64,000 bases of DNA, taken from Sphingobacterium sp. HMA12. GTDB lineage: Bacteria; Bacteroidota; Bacteroidia; Sphingobacteriales; Sphingobacteriaceae. Location of the stretch: the NCBI RefSeq assembly GCF_002933815.1, contig NZ_BEYR01000006.1, positions 62,001 to 126,000 on the forward strand, read 5' to 3'. Below are positions 45,793-54,882 of the stretch, piece by piece; the first letter of the stretch is position 1, and each line of letters begins with the position of its first letter. The notes under the pieces were generated by a model that was given only the letters and a program-made list of their open reading frames with translations, was not told the DNA's origin and made no database searches. Made by a program: the position numbers and the translations under genes.

Positions 45793-47937
45793 TTATCGAT
45801 GCGCATTGATCAAAGCAACTGCGCCTTTATCGAGATTCAGATCAATCATTCCGTCCTGCGTTATATCAAATGTACCTTTTCCCTGTATCTTTATCTCTGG
45901 TGCTCTGATACCAGCTTTTAAACGTATGCGACCGCCATATTGACTTTTGATCTGGATGCCAATCGTTTTTCCATTTTTCCGCTGTGCCGATACAAGATTC
46001 CCTCCATCTGCCAAAAAATTGGCAAAGGACACATCCTCCCATTTATGCGGAATAGCTGGAAACACGCGTAATACGCCATTCCAATATTGCATACACAATT
46101 CCTGAATACTTGCCATCGCTGCGAGCGGGGTTTCTATCACTGGACCGCTTTCAGCATATAGTGTATTGGCTTTAATATATTTCTGTAATAAAACATCCAG
46201 CGAAGCCAAAGCCGAATCTCCTCTCCCCATCATGGCATACATAGAGGCAGCTCCCGTAAAAGAATACCCCTGCAACCATTGCTTTTTGCTTTGCCAATGC
46301 GCAATAGAACGTTCTATAAGCGCTTGATTTCCTTCTTGATCCCAGTTTATATCGTAAAAAGGATAAATCATCATTAAATGTGAATAATGACGATGAGATT
46401 CTCCATAAGGCAGGTCTTTAGCGATCATAAAACCATCCGTATCCTGCGGATAATCGGTCAAGTTGGCCAATACGCCTTTCCAGACAGCATGAAGTTTATC
46501 CTTAGCTCCTCTTTCCTGATCCAGCTCAATAAGTGTCTTGAGCCCCCATCTGAAAATGGAAAGGTCATAATTTGTATCATAAGTATAGCCCTTGGGATAT
46601 TCAGGTGAATAGGTTTTCACGCCAATATGGTATTTCCCTGCTTGATCCTTTTCCAATAGATGCAAATGATAATTTATCGCTTCCTTTAGCAGCGGGAACA
46701 AACGATCATATACATCTTGCGACATCGTAGCTCGATAATACTGATAATAACTATGCAAGAGCCAGACTAGATTTCCCAATTCTTTTTCACCATCGGAGGC
46801 CCCTTCAGGTGATACATCTTTTGCTAGAAGAACAGGACTCCACAGCGTTGGCCCTGAGGAGCGGCCAACGGCCAAACTATTGTAACGATAAGGCTCCGGA
46901 ACATTTTGTCTCAGCTGATCTTTATTCCGGTCAATCATCTGGATTAGAGAATTTGCAATACCGAGCTGATTCGCTTTGAAAACCGGAGAATAAGCAAGCT
47001 GCATATTAAGGTTAAGCCAATACGCTGGCCAGGGAGTTGGGCTGGTCCAAGGTCCCTGTAAATCCATGGCGGGTTTATCTGACCTCGTTGCACTGGCAAG
47101 CTTATACAACTGCATATCATAAAACTGCTGGTAAACCGTATCTGGCAATTCCAGGGTCGATGCCTTAAAATAGTTGGTCCACCACTTGCGATGGGATGCC
47201 AATCCTTTCGTTAACTTTTGCTTACTAAAGTTCTGAACATAATTGATGGCCGTTTTGACATAAGCGGTCCCCTGCTGGCTATAATCTACAGTAATTAAAT
47301 AGGTATCCACTTCTTTGCCGGGTTTGCCATAATAAGCCGTCACATATCCTCCCCCGGCTAAAAGAGGTTGGTCAAAATATTTTATTTCGCCCTGTTCACC
47401 AAAATGCCCTTTTGGGTTTGCTGGATAATTTTTCGGCTTTTGTGTATAACTAAATCCCATCCTTGGGCTGATGGCCTCGTCGGGTTTCCATGTCAGATGG
47501 TAATTACCGTTAAAATCTTTTTTAAAGACCTCCAGCAGAATAACGTTGTCATTCGATAAGGTAGTCGTCCGGATTCTCATTATCCCTTTGCCAGTGCTGA
47601 CTTTCGCCTCGGCAAAAGCCTCTTTGAGATAGATGTCTCCTTTTGCCTGCACAATCGGGCTTTCAAATTCCATTTCAAAATGACCTAACGACATACGCGC
47701 TTGATCAAACAATTTATCTTCCGAATTCGCTCGATGATCATAAACATCAGTTCTTCCAATATCAACGCGCATTGAATTCTTACCAGCTAAATAAGTCATA
47801 GTCCCCAGTAGACCATTCCCGGTAAATACACCTTCATAAATGGAATGACCCAGTGCGGGAATTCTGAATTGTGCTGATCCCCAAAATGGCTGGAATGTCG
47901 CGCAAATGAAAAAAAACAGTATTCTTAGATTCATCAT
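45793..47937 (-). CDS. GH95-like glycoside hydrolase (six-hairpin family)
   Basis: A 714-residue exported enzyme with a signal peptide ending GSAQ (about residue 22). The N-terminal beta-domain starts with FTGNGLLGTMTY near 38; the (alpha/alpha)6 barrel spans about 250-620 with the HRHYSHLMMIYPFYD motif near 513; a C-terminal beta-domain follows. This layout fits GH95 (alpha-L-fucosidase or galactosidase), but the match is partial and the specificity is uncertain. It precedes a GH88 gene, giving a debranching plus uronidase pair. Confidence 0.7.
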   Translation of the reverse strand: MMNLRILFFFICATFQPFWGSAQFRIPALGHSIYEGVFTGNGLLGTMTYLAGKNSMRVDIGRTDVYDHRANSEDKLFDQARMSLGHFEMEFESPIVQAKGDIYLKEAFAEAKVSTGKGIMRIRTTTLSNDNVILLEVFKKDFNGNYHLTWKPDEAISPRMGFSYTQKPKNYPANPKGHFGEQGEIKYFDQPLLAGGGYVTAYYGKPGKEVDTYLITVDYSQQGTAYVKTAINYVQNFSKQKLTKGLASHRKWWTNYFKASTLELPDTVYQQFYDMQLYKLASATRSDKPAMDLQGPWTSPTPWPAYWLNLNMQLAYSPVFKANQLGIANSLIQMIDRNKDQLRQNVPEPYRYNSLAVGRSSGPTLWSPVLLAKDVSPEGASDGEKELGNLVWLLHSYYQYYRATMSQDVYDRLFPLLKEAINYHLHLLEKDQAGKYHIGVKTYSPEYPKGYTYDTNYDLSIFRWGLKTLIELDQERGAKDKLHAVWKGVLANLTDYPQDTDGFMIAKDLPYGESHRHYSHLMMIYPFYDINWDQEGNQALIERSIAHWQSKKQWLQGYSFTGAASMYAMMGRGDSALASLDVLLQKYIKANTLYAESGPVIETPLAAMASIQELCMQYWNGVLRVFPAIPHKWEDVSFANFLADGGNLVSAQRKNGKTIGIQIKSQYGGRIRLKAGIRAPEIKIQGKGTFDITQDGMIDLNLDKGAVALINAHR

Positions 47938-48321
47938 TAGGATTTAATGCTATCAGAGCGACCATAAAGATGCTGGATTATTCGGCTGAAATCAAGCACC
48001 TTTTACGAAAACGATTGAGAAGAATCAATCCACAGTCCATCCCTTATCTATCCAATAGCCTAGACATCAAACCAAAATGTAACAATTTAGCTGATAAAAT
48101 AGAGATCCTTAGGCTACAAACTAGTCACTATATATGAAAGAAATGAATTCCATAGGCTTCTTTTGTTATTTTTTAACAAAACACAAATAAACAATACGTA
48201 AAATTTTAGTTATCAGTTTACATTTATCAGTTTTTTATCTATTTTTAAGATTAAATATCCAATGCCGTTATTTTTAACAGCCTAATAGTGGATCAATTAT
48301 AAAACAACTAATCCAACCAAC
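47938..48321. promoter_or_regulatory. Divergent control region before the Gfo/Idh gene, with repeats
   Basis: This 384-base gap separates the GH95-like and Gfo/Idh genes and holds no gene. It has an inverted repeat GATTGA/TCAATC at 48013-48030, an AT-rich inverted repeat at 48161-48181 and a direct repeat TTATCAGTTT at 48210-48219 and 48224-48233. It could hold two promoters and operators, perhaps for the ROK regulator or the HTCS; none is identified. Confidence 0.45.
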
Positions 48322-49590
48322 ATGAAAGAACAGAATTCATCAAGGCGTGATTTCATAAAAAAATCCGTGGTCGGTGCTGCGGCATTTTCTATTGTACCAC
48401 GCTTTGTACTCGGAGGACAGGGCTATCTTGCTCCGAGCGACCATCTAACCAAAGGTGTAATTGGTGTCGGCAATATGGGCCGTGGACACTTTGGCTACGC
48501 CGGAACTAAAACAGTAGCCATTTGTGATGTGGACAAAACCCATCTAGCGGCAGCTCAAGCGGACTTAGGCGGTGGTGTGAAGGAATACCATGACTTTAGG
48601 GAGTTGATTAAATCTCCAGAAGTAGATATTGTGCATATTGCTACTCCGCCACATTGGCATGGACTGATGTCCATTGAAGCGGCAAAAGCAGGAAAAGATA
48701 TCTGGTGTGAAAAACCAATGACGCGTACTATCGGTGAAGGTAAAAAAGTGAAAGAAGCCATTGCACAACATGGCAATATCTTCCGATTAAATACCTGGTT
48801 TCGTTTCAAGGATGACTTTTATGGAATGAATGTTCCAGTAAGCAAAATCAAAAAATTAGTTGATACTGGCATGTTAGGTTGGCCTTTGAAAGTTACGATA
48901 AGCAAACATACCGGCTTTGACTGGAAGTTCTATTGGGTAGGAAAAGAAAATTTACCAGAGGAGAAAGTACCGGCTGAACTTGACTACGATTTTTGGTTAG
49001 GTCCGGCACCATACAAGCCTTACAATAAACACCGCGTGCATACCACTTTTAGAGGATATTGGGATTATGATGGTGGCGGTCTAGGAGATATGGGGCAACA
49101 TTATATGGATCCTGTTCAATACTTCTTAGGTAAAGACAACGAAAGCCCGATTACCGTCGACGTTGATGCTCCGCAGCAACATCCGGATGCCGTGGGCACA
49201 TGGAGACGAATTACATTTACCTATGCCGATGGTTGTCAGATCATTTTAGACGGTGAAGCGAAAGATGAAAAGGCAGCCTATATTGAAGGTCCAAAAGGTA
49301 AATTATATAGAGGGTTTCAATCGGATATACCAGATTTGGAAAGAAAACTTGCACAGTACCCTGAACCTGCACCACAGATTACTGACTTCTTGGAATCCGT
49401 TCGCACAAGAGAAAAGTTTGCACTGAATGAAATCAATGGACACCGTTCTTGTACCTTGGTCAACATGGGATTAGCAGCATTGCGACTGAACAGATCACTA
49501 AAATATGACTCCCAAAATGAGCTATTTATTAATGACGACGCCGCAAATAGATTAATTCACCAACCAATGAGAGGCCCTTGGTCTATTTAA
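48322..49590 (+). CDS. Gfo/Idh/MocA-family oxidoreductase, Tat-exported
   Basis: A 422-residue NAD(P)-dependent sugar oxidoreductase. The N-terminus carries a Tat signal: SSRRDFIKKSVVGAAAF. The Rossmann motif GVIGVGNMGRGHFG is near residue 46 and the EKPMTRT catalytic-Lys motif near 133. The C-terminal domain contains GLGDMGQHYMDPV with a candidate catalytic His near 264. Such exported members keep the cofactor bound and may oxidise sugars at C3. It starts the operon with the DUF1080 gene 12 bases further on. Substrate not determined. Confidence 0.85.
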   Translation: MKEQNSSRRDFIKKSVVGAAAFSIVPRFVLGGQGYLAPSDHLTKGVIGVGNMGRGHFGYAGTKTVAICDVDKTHLAAAQADLGGGVKEYHDFRELIKSPEVDIVHIATPPHWHGLMSIEAAKAGKDIWCEKPMTRTIGEGKKVKEAIAQHGNIFRLNTWFRFKDDFYGMNVPVSKIKKLVDTGMLGWPLKVTISKHTGFDWKFYWVGKENLPEEKVPAELDYDFWLGPAPYKPYNKHRVHTTFRGYWDYDGGGLGDMGQHYMDPVQYFLGKDNESPITVDVDAPQQHPDAVGTWRRITFTYADGCQIILDGEAKDEKAAYIEGPKGKLYRGFQSDIPDLERKLAQYPEPAPQITDFLESVRTREKFALNEINGHRSCTLVNMGLAALRLNRSLKYDSQNELFINDDAANRLIHQPMRGPWSI

Positions 49591-49602
49591 AAAGATATCC
49601 TA

Positions 49603-52600
49603 ATGAAAAGAATATTCAATTCGCTGACCGTATTGCTTCTTATATCTAGTGCAACCTACGCTCAGCAACCACAAAATAGAACGACTGCAACTAAAATAGC
49701 AGACGTATTGGCACAACAGCCTGCCGAAGAAAACGAAAAGTTTTTACTTGCCATGCATGAGCTGGAAGGTTTTTCTTCTGATGACTTCGTTACGTTCCTC
49801 AAAGGACTTAAAGCACCAGGTAGCAACAATGCTTCGATAGAATTCGCAGCAAACAGCTATTCGTTTTACGTAAACCAACCAGGCAAAGATCAGCAGAAAA
49901 GAGTGTTTGTTGAAGGATTGGCAAAATCCATATCGCAATTAAATGAACCAACAAATCAGGTCTTTGCCCTACGCTTGTTACGTCAATGCGCCGATAATGC
50001 AGCTATACCAGCTGTCGCTAATTGTTTGACAAACGATTATCTTGCCGATGCAGCAGCGAGAACCCTAGTATCTATTAGTACCTCTGAATCGACAGCAGCC
50101 TTAGAAAAAGCTTTAGCAGCATCCACAACAGAGAAAACTGCCATTGCCCTGGTTACAGCACTCGGAGATCTAAAAGATAAAAATGGTGAAAGTGCCATTT
50201 TAGGATTAACGCAAAAATATAATTCGGATGGCTTCCAAAGGACAGCATTAATTGCGCTGAGCAAAATCGGGGGCAAAGCTTCAGAATCGCTATTCCAGGA
50301 AAAACTAAATGCTGCCGGCTATAGCTACGACAAATTGGATGCAGTAGGACTTGGTATTGACTATGCTCAAGCATTGATCGACAATAAACACGACCAAGAT
50401 GCGGTTAAGTTCCTGAACAAGTTTTTCCAGGAATCTCAAAAAGTAAAATCGATCAACGGCCAAATTGCATCGCTTAAATTATTGACAACCATCGACCCAG
50501 CGAAACAACAAAAGAACTTGTTAGCAGCTGTTAAGAGCGATAATGGTGCTTACCGTAACATTGCATTACAATTACTCGGAAAATACGGAAAAGGCGCCGA
50601 CGCAAAAAGCTTGCTTGCTTTAGCAAGCAAGGGTACTCCTGAAGTGCAAGAAAGTGTATTGAACTACTTAGCCCACAATGGTTCGGCAAGCAGCTTAAAA
50701 CTAATCCAGGCATTAGTAAATAAAACACAGTCTCCCGTAACTAAATTAGCTGGATTAAGTGCACTAAATACACTATCTCAGGGTAAAGAAACTAATACCT
50801 TAATCCAAGCTTTCAACGCTGATCAACAATTCAACAATTCGGTAAAAGCATTGATCCTTTCATCGAAAGATGCAAATGTCGTTACTGATGTCAACAATGC
50901 ACTTGCCACTGTAGACGACGACAAAAAGATTCAATTGCTGGATATTTTAAGTAAACGTTCCAACAATGCATCATCCAAAGCTGTATTAGCCATAAAGAGT
51001 GCAAACCCTGCTGTCGAAGAAGCGATCAACAAAGCACTCCCAAATGTAGCTCAGGAATCGGACTTAGAAGAACTATTCAGTAGGTTAAACAATACGACAG
51101 ATAATAAATCTGCCGTACTATTGCAACGTGCCATTGTCAATGTGGTTCAGTCAAGCACAAATTCAAAAGGATTAACAGAAAAACTAGCAGCAAATATATC
51201 GAAGTCTGCAGCGCCTAATACAGCTAAATATTTTCCTATTTTTGCTGGGCTTGGTGACGCCCAGTCATTGAAAGCTGTAACTGCATACCTTAACAACAAT
51301 AATACAAGTCTACGGTCCGCAGCAATTGAGTCTTTGGCTGGCTGGTCTACCTCCAACGCACTGCCAGAATTAGTATCTCTTTCCCGAACAGAAAAAGACG
51401 ATAATCTTTTCAATACGGTATACAGAGGATTAATTAAATCAATTTCCTCTTCTTCGAATACGCCTGAACAGAAAACTTTGTTATTAAGAGATGCATTCAG
51501 CGTTGCCAAAACAGTAGATCAGAAAAAAGCAGCATTATCGGCGTTACAACCTACAGGAACATACCAGTCTTTAGTTTTTGCAGCTGATTTGATGAACGAC
51601 GCTCAACTTGGCGGAACTGCGGCCAATGTAGCGATGAACATTGCAATGGACAACAAGTTCTATGGCAAAAAGGTTAGAGAGGTTCTTGAACAGGTAATCG
51701 GTAAATTGTCGGGTAGTGAAAGTGGATACCTTAAAGAAGCTGTTGTTCGCTATCTCGCTGAAATGCCAATAAAAGAGGGTTACGTTTCGATGTTCAATGG
51801 CAAGGACCTAAGTGGCTGGAAAGGATTGGTCGCCGATCCGATCAAACGCAGTAAGATGAACGAGAAAACTTTAGCAGCAGAACAAGCTAAAGCCGACGAC
51901 ATCATGCGTAAGGGCTGGTCAGCGTCAAATGGCGAAATTGTTTTTAGCGGTAAAGGAGATAACCTGGCGACAATAAAACAATACGGAGATTTCGAGATGT
52001 TAGTTGACTGGAAATTGGAGAACTATGGTGGCATAGAAGGTGATGCTGGTATCTATTTGAGAGGTACACCACAAGTTCAGATCTGGGATATTGCCAACAC
52101 CAGAGTCGGAGCACAAGTCGGTTCAGGAGGATTGTACAACAATCAAAAAAATGAAAGCAAACCGTTAAAAGTGGCTGACAATGCCACGGGAGAATGGAAT
52201 ACGTTCAAAATAAAAATGCAGGGCGAGAATGTCTCAGTTTGGTTAAATGGTCAATTGGTTACTGATAATATCCCACTTGAAAATTACTGGGATCGAAATC
52301 AATCCATTTTCCCTACAGAGCAGATTGAACTGCAGGCCCATGGCTCAGTGGTTTACTATAGAGATCTCTTTATCAAAGAATTCCCGAGAAGACAAGTCTT
52401 TAAACTAAGTGACCAAGAGAAAAAAGAAGGATTCGATGTCCTATTTGATGGAACAAATCTCGACAAGTGGACTGAAAACAAAGCTTATGTAATTAATGAT
52501 GAAGGTTACATTTGGGTATATCCCAATGCAAAATTCGGCGGCAACTTATATACAAAAGAAGAGTATGCTGATTTTATCTATCGCTTTGACTTCAAATTGA

Positions 52601-53004
52601 CTCCCGGAGCCAACAATGGTGTTGGGATCCGGGCCCCATTAGAGGGAGATGCTGCTTATGAAGCTATGGAAATCCAGGTGTTGGATGACGGTGCAGATGT
52701 GTATAAAGACCTAAAACCTTACCAGTACCACGGTTCTATCTATGGTGTGGTAACGGCTAAAAAAGGACATTTAAAACCGTTGGGCGAGTGGAATTCCGAA
52801 GAAATATATGTAAAAGGCAATCGCGTTAAAGTAACCTTAAATGGTACTGTTATTGTTGATGCCGATATCGCTGAAGCGAGTAAAAATGGAACATTGGATG
52901 GCAAACAACATCCTGGTTTAAAACGTACAAGTGGCCATATAGGTTTCTTAGGCCATGGAACGGAAGTATTCTTCAAAGATATTCGGGTTAAAAAACTCAA
53001 ATAA
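49603..53004 (+). CDS. HEAT-repeat protein with two DUF1080 (3-keto-glycoside hydrolase) domains
   Basis: A 1133-residue secreted protein. A signal peptide ends TYAQ near residue 22. Residues about 30-715 are HEAT-like helical repeats, many with the pattern ALxxxL and Ala/Asn/Lys-rich helices. The first DUF1080 domain runs about 722-935 (VSMFNGKDLSGWKG, NYGGIEGDAGIYLRG) and the second about 942-1133 (DVLFDGTNLDKWTEN, PGANNGVGIRAPLEG). DUF1080 proteins have a concanavalin-like fold, and some hydrolyse 3-keto-glycosides. Pairing with the oxidoreductase 12 bases upstream suggests an oxidation-then-cleavage route. A terminator follows. Confidence 0.82.
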   Translation: MKRIFNSLTVLLLISSATYAQQPQNRTTATKIADVLAQQPAEENEKFLLAMHELEGFSSDDFVTFLKGLKAPGSNNASIEFAANSYSFYVNQPGKDQQKRVFVEGLAKSISQLNEPTNQVFALRLLRQCADNAAIPAVANCLTNDYLADAAARTLVSISTSESTAALEKALAASTTEKTAIALVTALGDLKDKNGESAILGLTQKYNSDGFQRTALIALSKIGGKASESLFQEKLNAAGYSYDKLDAVGLGIDYAQALIDNKHDQDAVKFLNKFFQESQKVKSINGQIASLKLLTTIDPAKQQKNLLAAVKSDNGAYRNIALQLLGKYGKGADAKSLLALASKGTPEVQESVLNYLAHNGSASSLKLIQALVNKTQSPVTKLAGLSALNTLSQGKETNTLIQAFNADQQFNNSVKALILSSKDANVVTDVNNALATVDDDKKIQLLDILSKRSNNASSKAVLAIKSANPAVEEAINKALPNVAQESDLEELFSRLNNTTDNKSAVLLQRAIVNVVQSSTNSKGLTEKLAANISKSAAPNTAKYFPIFAGLGDAQSLKAVTAYLNNNNTSLRSAAIESLAGWSTSNALPELVSLSRTEKDDNLFNTVYRGLIKSISSSSNTPEQKTLLLRDAFSVAKTVDQKKAALSALQPTGTYQSLVFAADLMNDAQLGGTAANVAMNIAMDNKFYGKKVREVLEQVIGKLSGSESGYLKEAVVRYLAEMPIKEGYVSMFNGKDLSGWKGLVADPIKRSKMNEKTLAAEQAKADDIMRKGWSASNGEIVFSGKGDNLATIKQYGDFEMLVDWKLENYGGIEGDAGIYLRGTPQVQIWDIANTRVGAQVGSGGLYNNQKNESKPLKVADNATGEWNTFKIKMQGENVSVWLNGQLVTDNIPLENYWDRNQSIFPTEQIELQAHGSVVYYRDLFIKEFPRRQVFKLSDQEKKEGFDVLFDGTNLDKWTENKAYVINDEGYIWVYPNAKFGGNLYTKEEYADFIYRFDFKLTPGANNGVGIRAPLEGDAAYEAMEIQVLDDGADVYKDLKPYQYHGSIYGVVTAKKGHLKPLGEWNSEEIYVKGNRVKVTLNGTVIVDADIAEASKNGTLDGKQHPGLKRTSGHIGFLGHGTEVFFKDIRVKKLK

Positions 53005-53022
53005 CTTTTTGAAATGCAAAAT

Positions 53023-53053
53023 AAAGGGGATAAGGAATCTTATCCCCTTTTTT
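53023..53053 (+). terminator. Terminator after the DUF1080 gene
   Basis: AAAGGGGATAAG (53023-53034) and CTTATCCCCTTT (53039-53050) pair with a 4-base loop and are followed by T to 53053, about 20 bases after the stop codon. It ends the oxidoreductase/DUF1080 operon. Confidence 0.85.
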
Positions 53054-53156
53054 CTAAAAGACCGGCGTGTTTGACAAGTGAGAAAAATAACCGAATGATT
53101 CCAAAAACTTTTATTAAATTAAAGATCTGGGATTCTAATTCAAAATATGATGTTTT

Positions 53157-54407
53157 ATGACTAAAGCCGTAAACCTATTGATTAACAAAAAATTGGATAG
53201 CAAACCTGAAAAGAAAAATCTATTCAATAAACTTTCTATTATAAAATTAATAGCCGAATTAGGATCTGTATCAGTAAATGACATCGTAAAAAACCTTTCG
53301 TTAAGCCTTCCAACGGTCAACAGCCTCATTGCTGAACTATTGGAGGACAATATCGTGCGTCAATTTGACAAGGGAGAATCTATCGGTGGTCGCAAACCGA
53401 ATCTATATCGGCTATGTGACGGGTTGTTTCAAGTACTATGTATAGAACTTCAGCGCTTCTCCATTACACTGAGTATTATGGACAATAATCAGAATATCGT
53501 TGCCGAAACTGTTGAGCTAGACAATGAGTTATCCCGGAATGCGGATAATCTCCATGACATTACACAAATTATTGACCAATATTTGTTGGAAAAAGCGGTT
53601 GATACTGAAAATCTAACTGGACTGATCATTAGTATGCCGGGACTAATCAATGCTGAGGAAGGAACAAATGAAACGTTTTTACATGATGCGTCACAATCTA
53701 TCACAGCTTATTTCGAAGATAAATATAAAAAGCCCGTGTACATACTCAATGACGTGAAGGGTGCAGCGTATGCGGAATTGAAATTTGGCTTAGCCAAAAA
53801 CACCAGGAATAGCCTCATTATATTAATGGACTGGGGAATAGGTCTTGGAATAGTTTCCAATGGCGAAGTTTATCTTGGGCGCGACGGTTACTCGGGTGAG
53901 GTGGGGCACATGCCGTTCATTGATAATGGCGAATTGTGTTATTGTGGCAAAAGGGGTTGCCTCGAAACGGTGGCTTCCGGAATTGCCTTGGTCAACAATG
54001 CAAAGCAGGAGATCCAAAAAGGTGAACTTACCAAACTCAATGAGTTGCAGAAAGAAGAGTTAGATCATTTAACACCCACCCACGTGATCGAAGCAGCTAA
54101 TAAAGGTGACCAATTTGCAATAAATCAAATTTCCAAACTGGGCACCAATCTAGGAAAGGCATTTGCTTCTCTGATCCAGCTGCTCAATCCCGAATTAATC
54201 GTACTGGGAGGAAAAATCGCCAAAGCCAATGAATTAATTACAATCCCGATACAACAGGCAATCAATTCATATACGATGGCTATTTTAAAAGAGCATTGCG
54301 ATATCAAAGTATCTAGCCTGAATCTAGACAGTAACACAATCGGCTTGACAAACTATTTTATCACAAAATACCTGTCTGTCGAATTGCTACAGAAGTCCAA
54401 AATCTAA
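53157..54407 (+). CDS. ROK-family transcriptional regulator with N-terminal HTH
   Basis: A 416-residue NagC/XylR-type regulator. The winged HTH at about 25-80 (GSVSVNDIVKNLSLSLPTVNS) is followed by the ROK fold. GEVGHM holds the conserved Glu and His, and LCYCGKRGCLE is the CxCGxxGCxE zinc site near 262-272. The usual phosphate-binding DxGxT near the start of the ROK part is replaced by IELQRFSIT, so a kinase role is unlikely. It would sense a sugar or sugar phosphate and control the neighbouring operon. It has its own start after the terminator. Its stop overlaps the convergent CoA-binding gene by 4 bases. Confidence 0.88.
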   Translation: MTKAVNLLINKKLDSKPEKKNLFNKLSIIKLIAELGSVSVNDIVKNLSLSLPTVNSLIAELLEDNIVRQFDKGESIGGRKPNLYRLCDGLFQVLCIELQRFSITLSIMDNNQNIVAETVELDNELSRNADNLHDITQIIDQYLLEKAVDTENLTGLIISMPGLINAEEGTNETFLHDASQSITAYFEDKYKKPVYILNDVKGAAYAELKFGLAKNTRNSLIILMDWGIGLGIVSNGEVYLGRDGYSGEVGHMPFIDNGELCYCGKRGCLETVASGIALVNNAKQEIQKGELTKLNELQKEELDHLTPTHVIEAANKGDQFAINQISKLGTNLGKAFASLIQLLNPELIVLGGKIAKANELITIPIQQAINSYTMAILKEHCDIKVSSLNLDSNTIGLTNYFITKYLSVELLQKSKI

Positions 54408-54763
54408 AACTGACCTGTACTCAATAATACCAGAGTACAGGCTCTTTCAGTTTTTATACCATTTTCCATAGCCAGTTGTTCCAATTCATCATTTTCCGCA
54501 CCCGGGTTAAAAATAATACGCTTTGGTTTCGTCTCCAAAATATAATTATAATAGTCCTTCTGATTCTGTTCGCCAAGATACATTGTCACCGTATCAATAT
54601 CAGTATGTATATCGCCTTTCTTTTCGATAGGTACACCGGCCACCTCACCTCCGCTCAAACCAATATTAACAATATCATGTCCGTGTTTACGGAGCATATT
54701 CGCGGCCTTATTGGAATAGCGCGAAGGATTCGTACTGGCACCTAAGATTAACGTCTTTTTCAT
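54404..54763 (-). CDS. CoA-binding-domain protein
   Basis: A 119-residue single-domain protein with a Rossmann-like CoA_binding_2 fold: KKTLILGASTNPSRYSNKAA at the N-terminus and KPKRIIFNPGAENDELEQLA near 75. I use the ATG at 54763; the frame opens further upstream at 54805. Members are small, cytoplasmic and of uncertain role. It converges on the ROK gene, overlapping by 4 bases. Confidence 0.82.
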   Translation of the reverse strand: MKKTLILGASTNPSRYSNKAANMLRKHGHDIVNIGLSGGEVAGVPIEKKGDIHTDIDTVTMYLGEQNQKDYYNYILETKPKRIIFNPGAENDELEQLAMENGIKTERACTLVLLSTGQF

Positions 54764-54882
54764 CCTTATACTTATTTGTTCATCAATTATTATCTTCAAA
54801 GCCATCTATATGTCTTCGTCAATACTGCACATTCGGTAAACGAGCTGACGTAATATGATTTCATTATTAACGAGCCATGAAA

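Noticed and set aside
53157..54407. The ROK protein as a sugar kinase
   Set aside because: It has an N-terminal HTH and lacks the phosphate-binding motif, so it is called a regulator.
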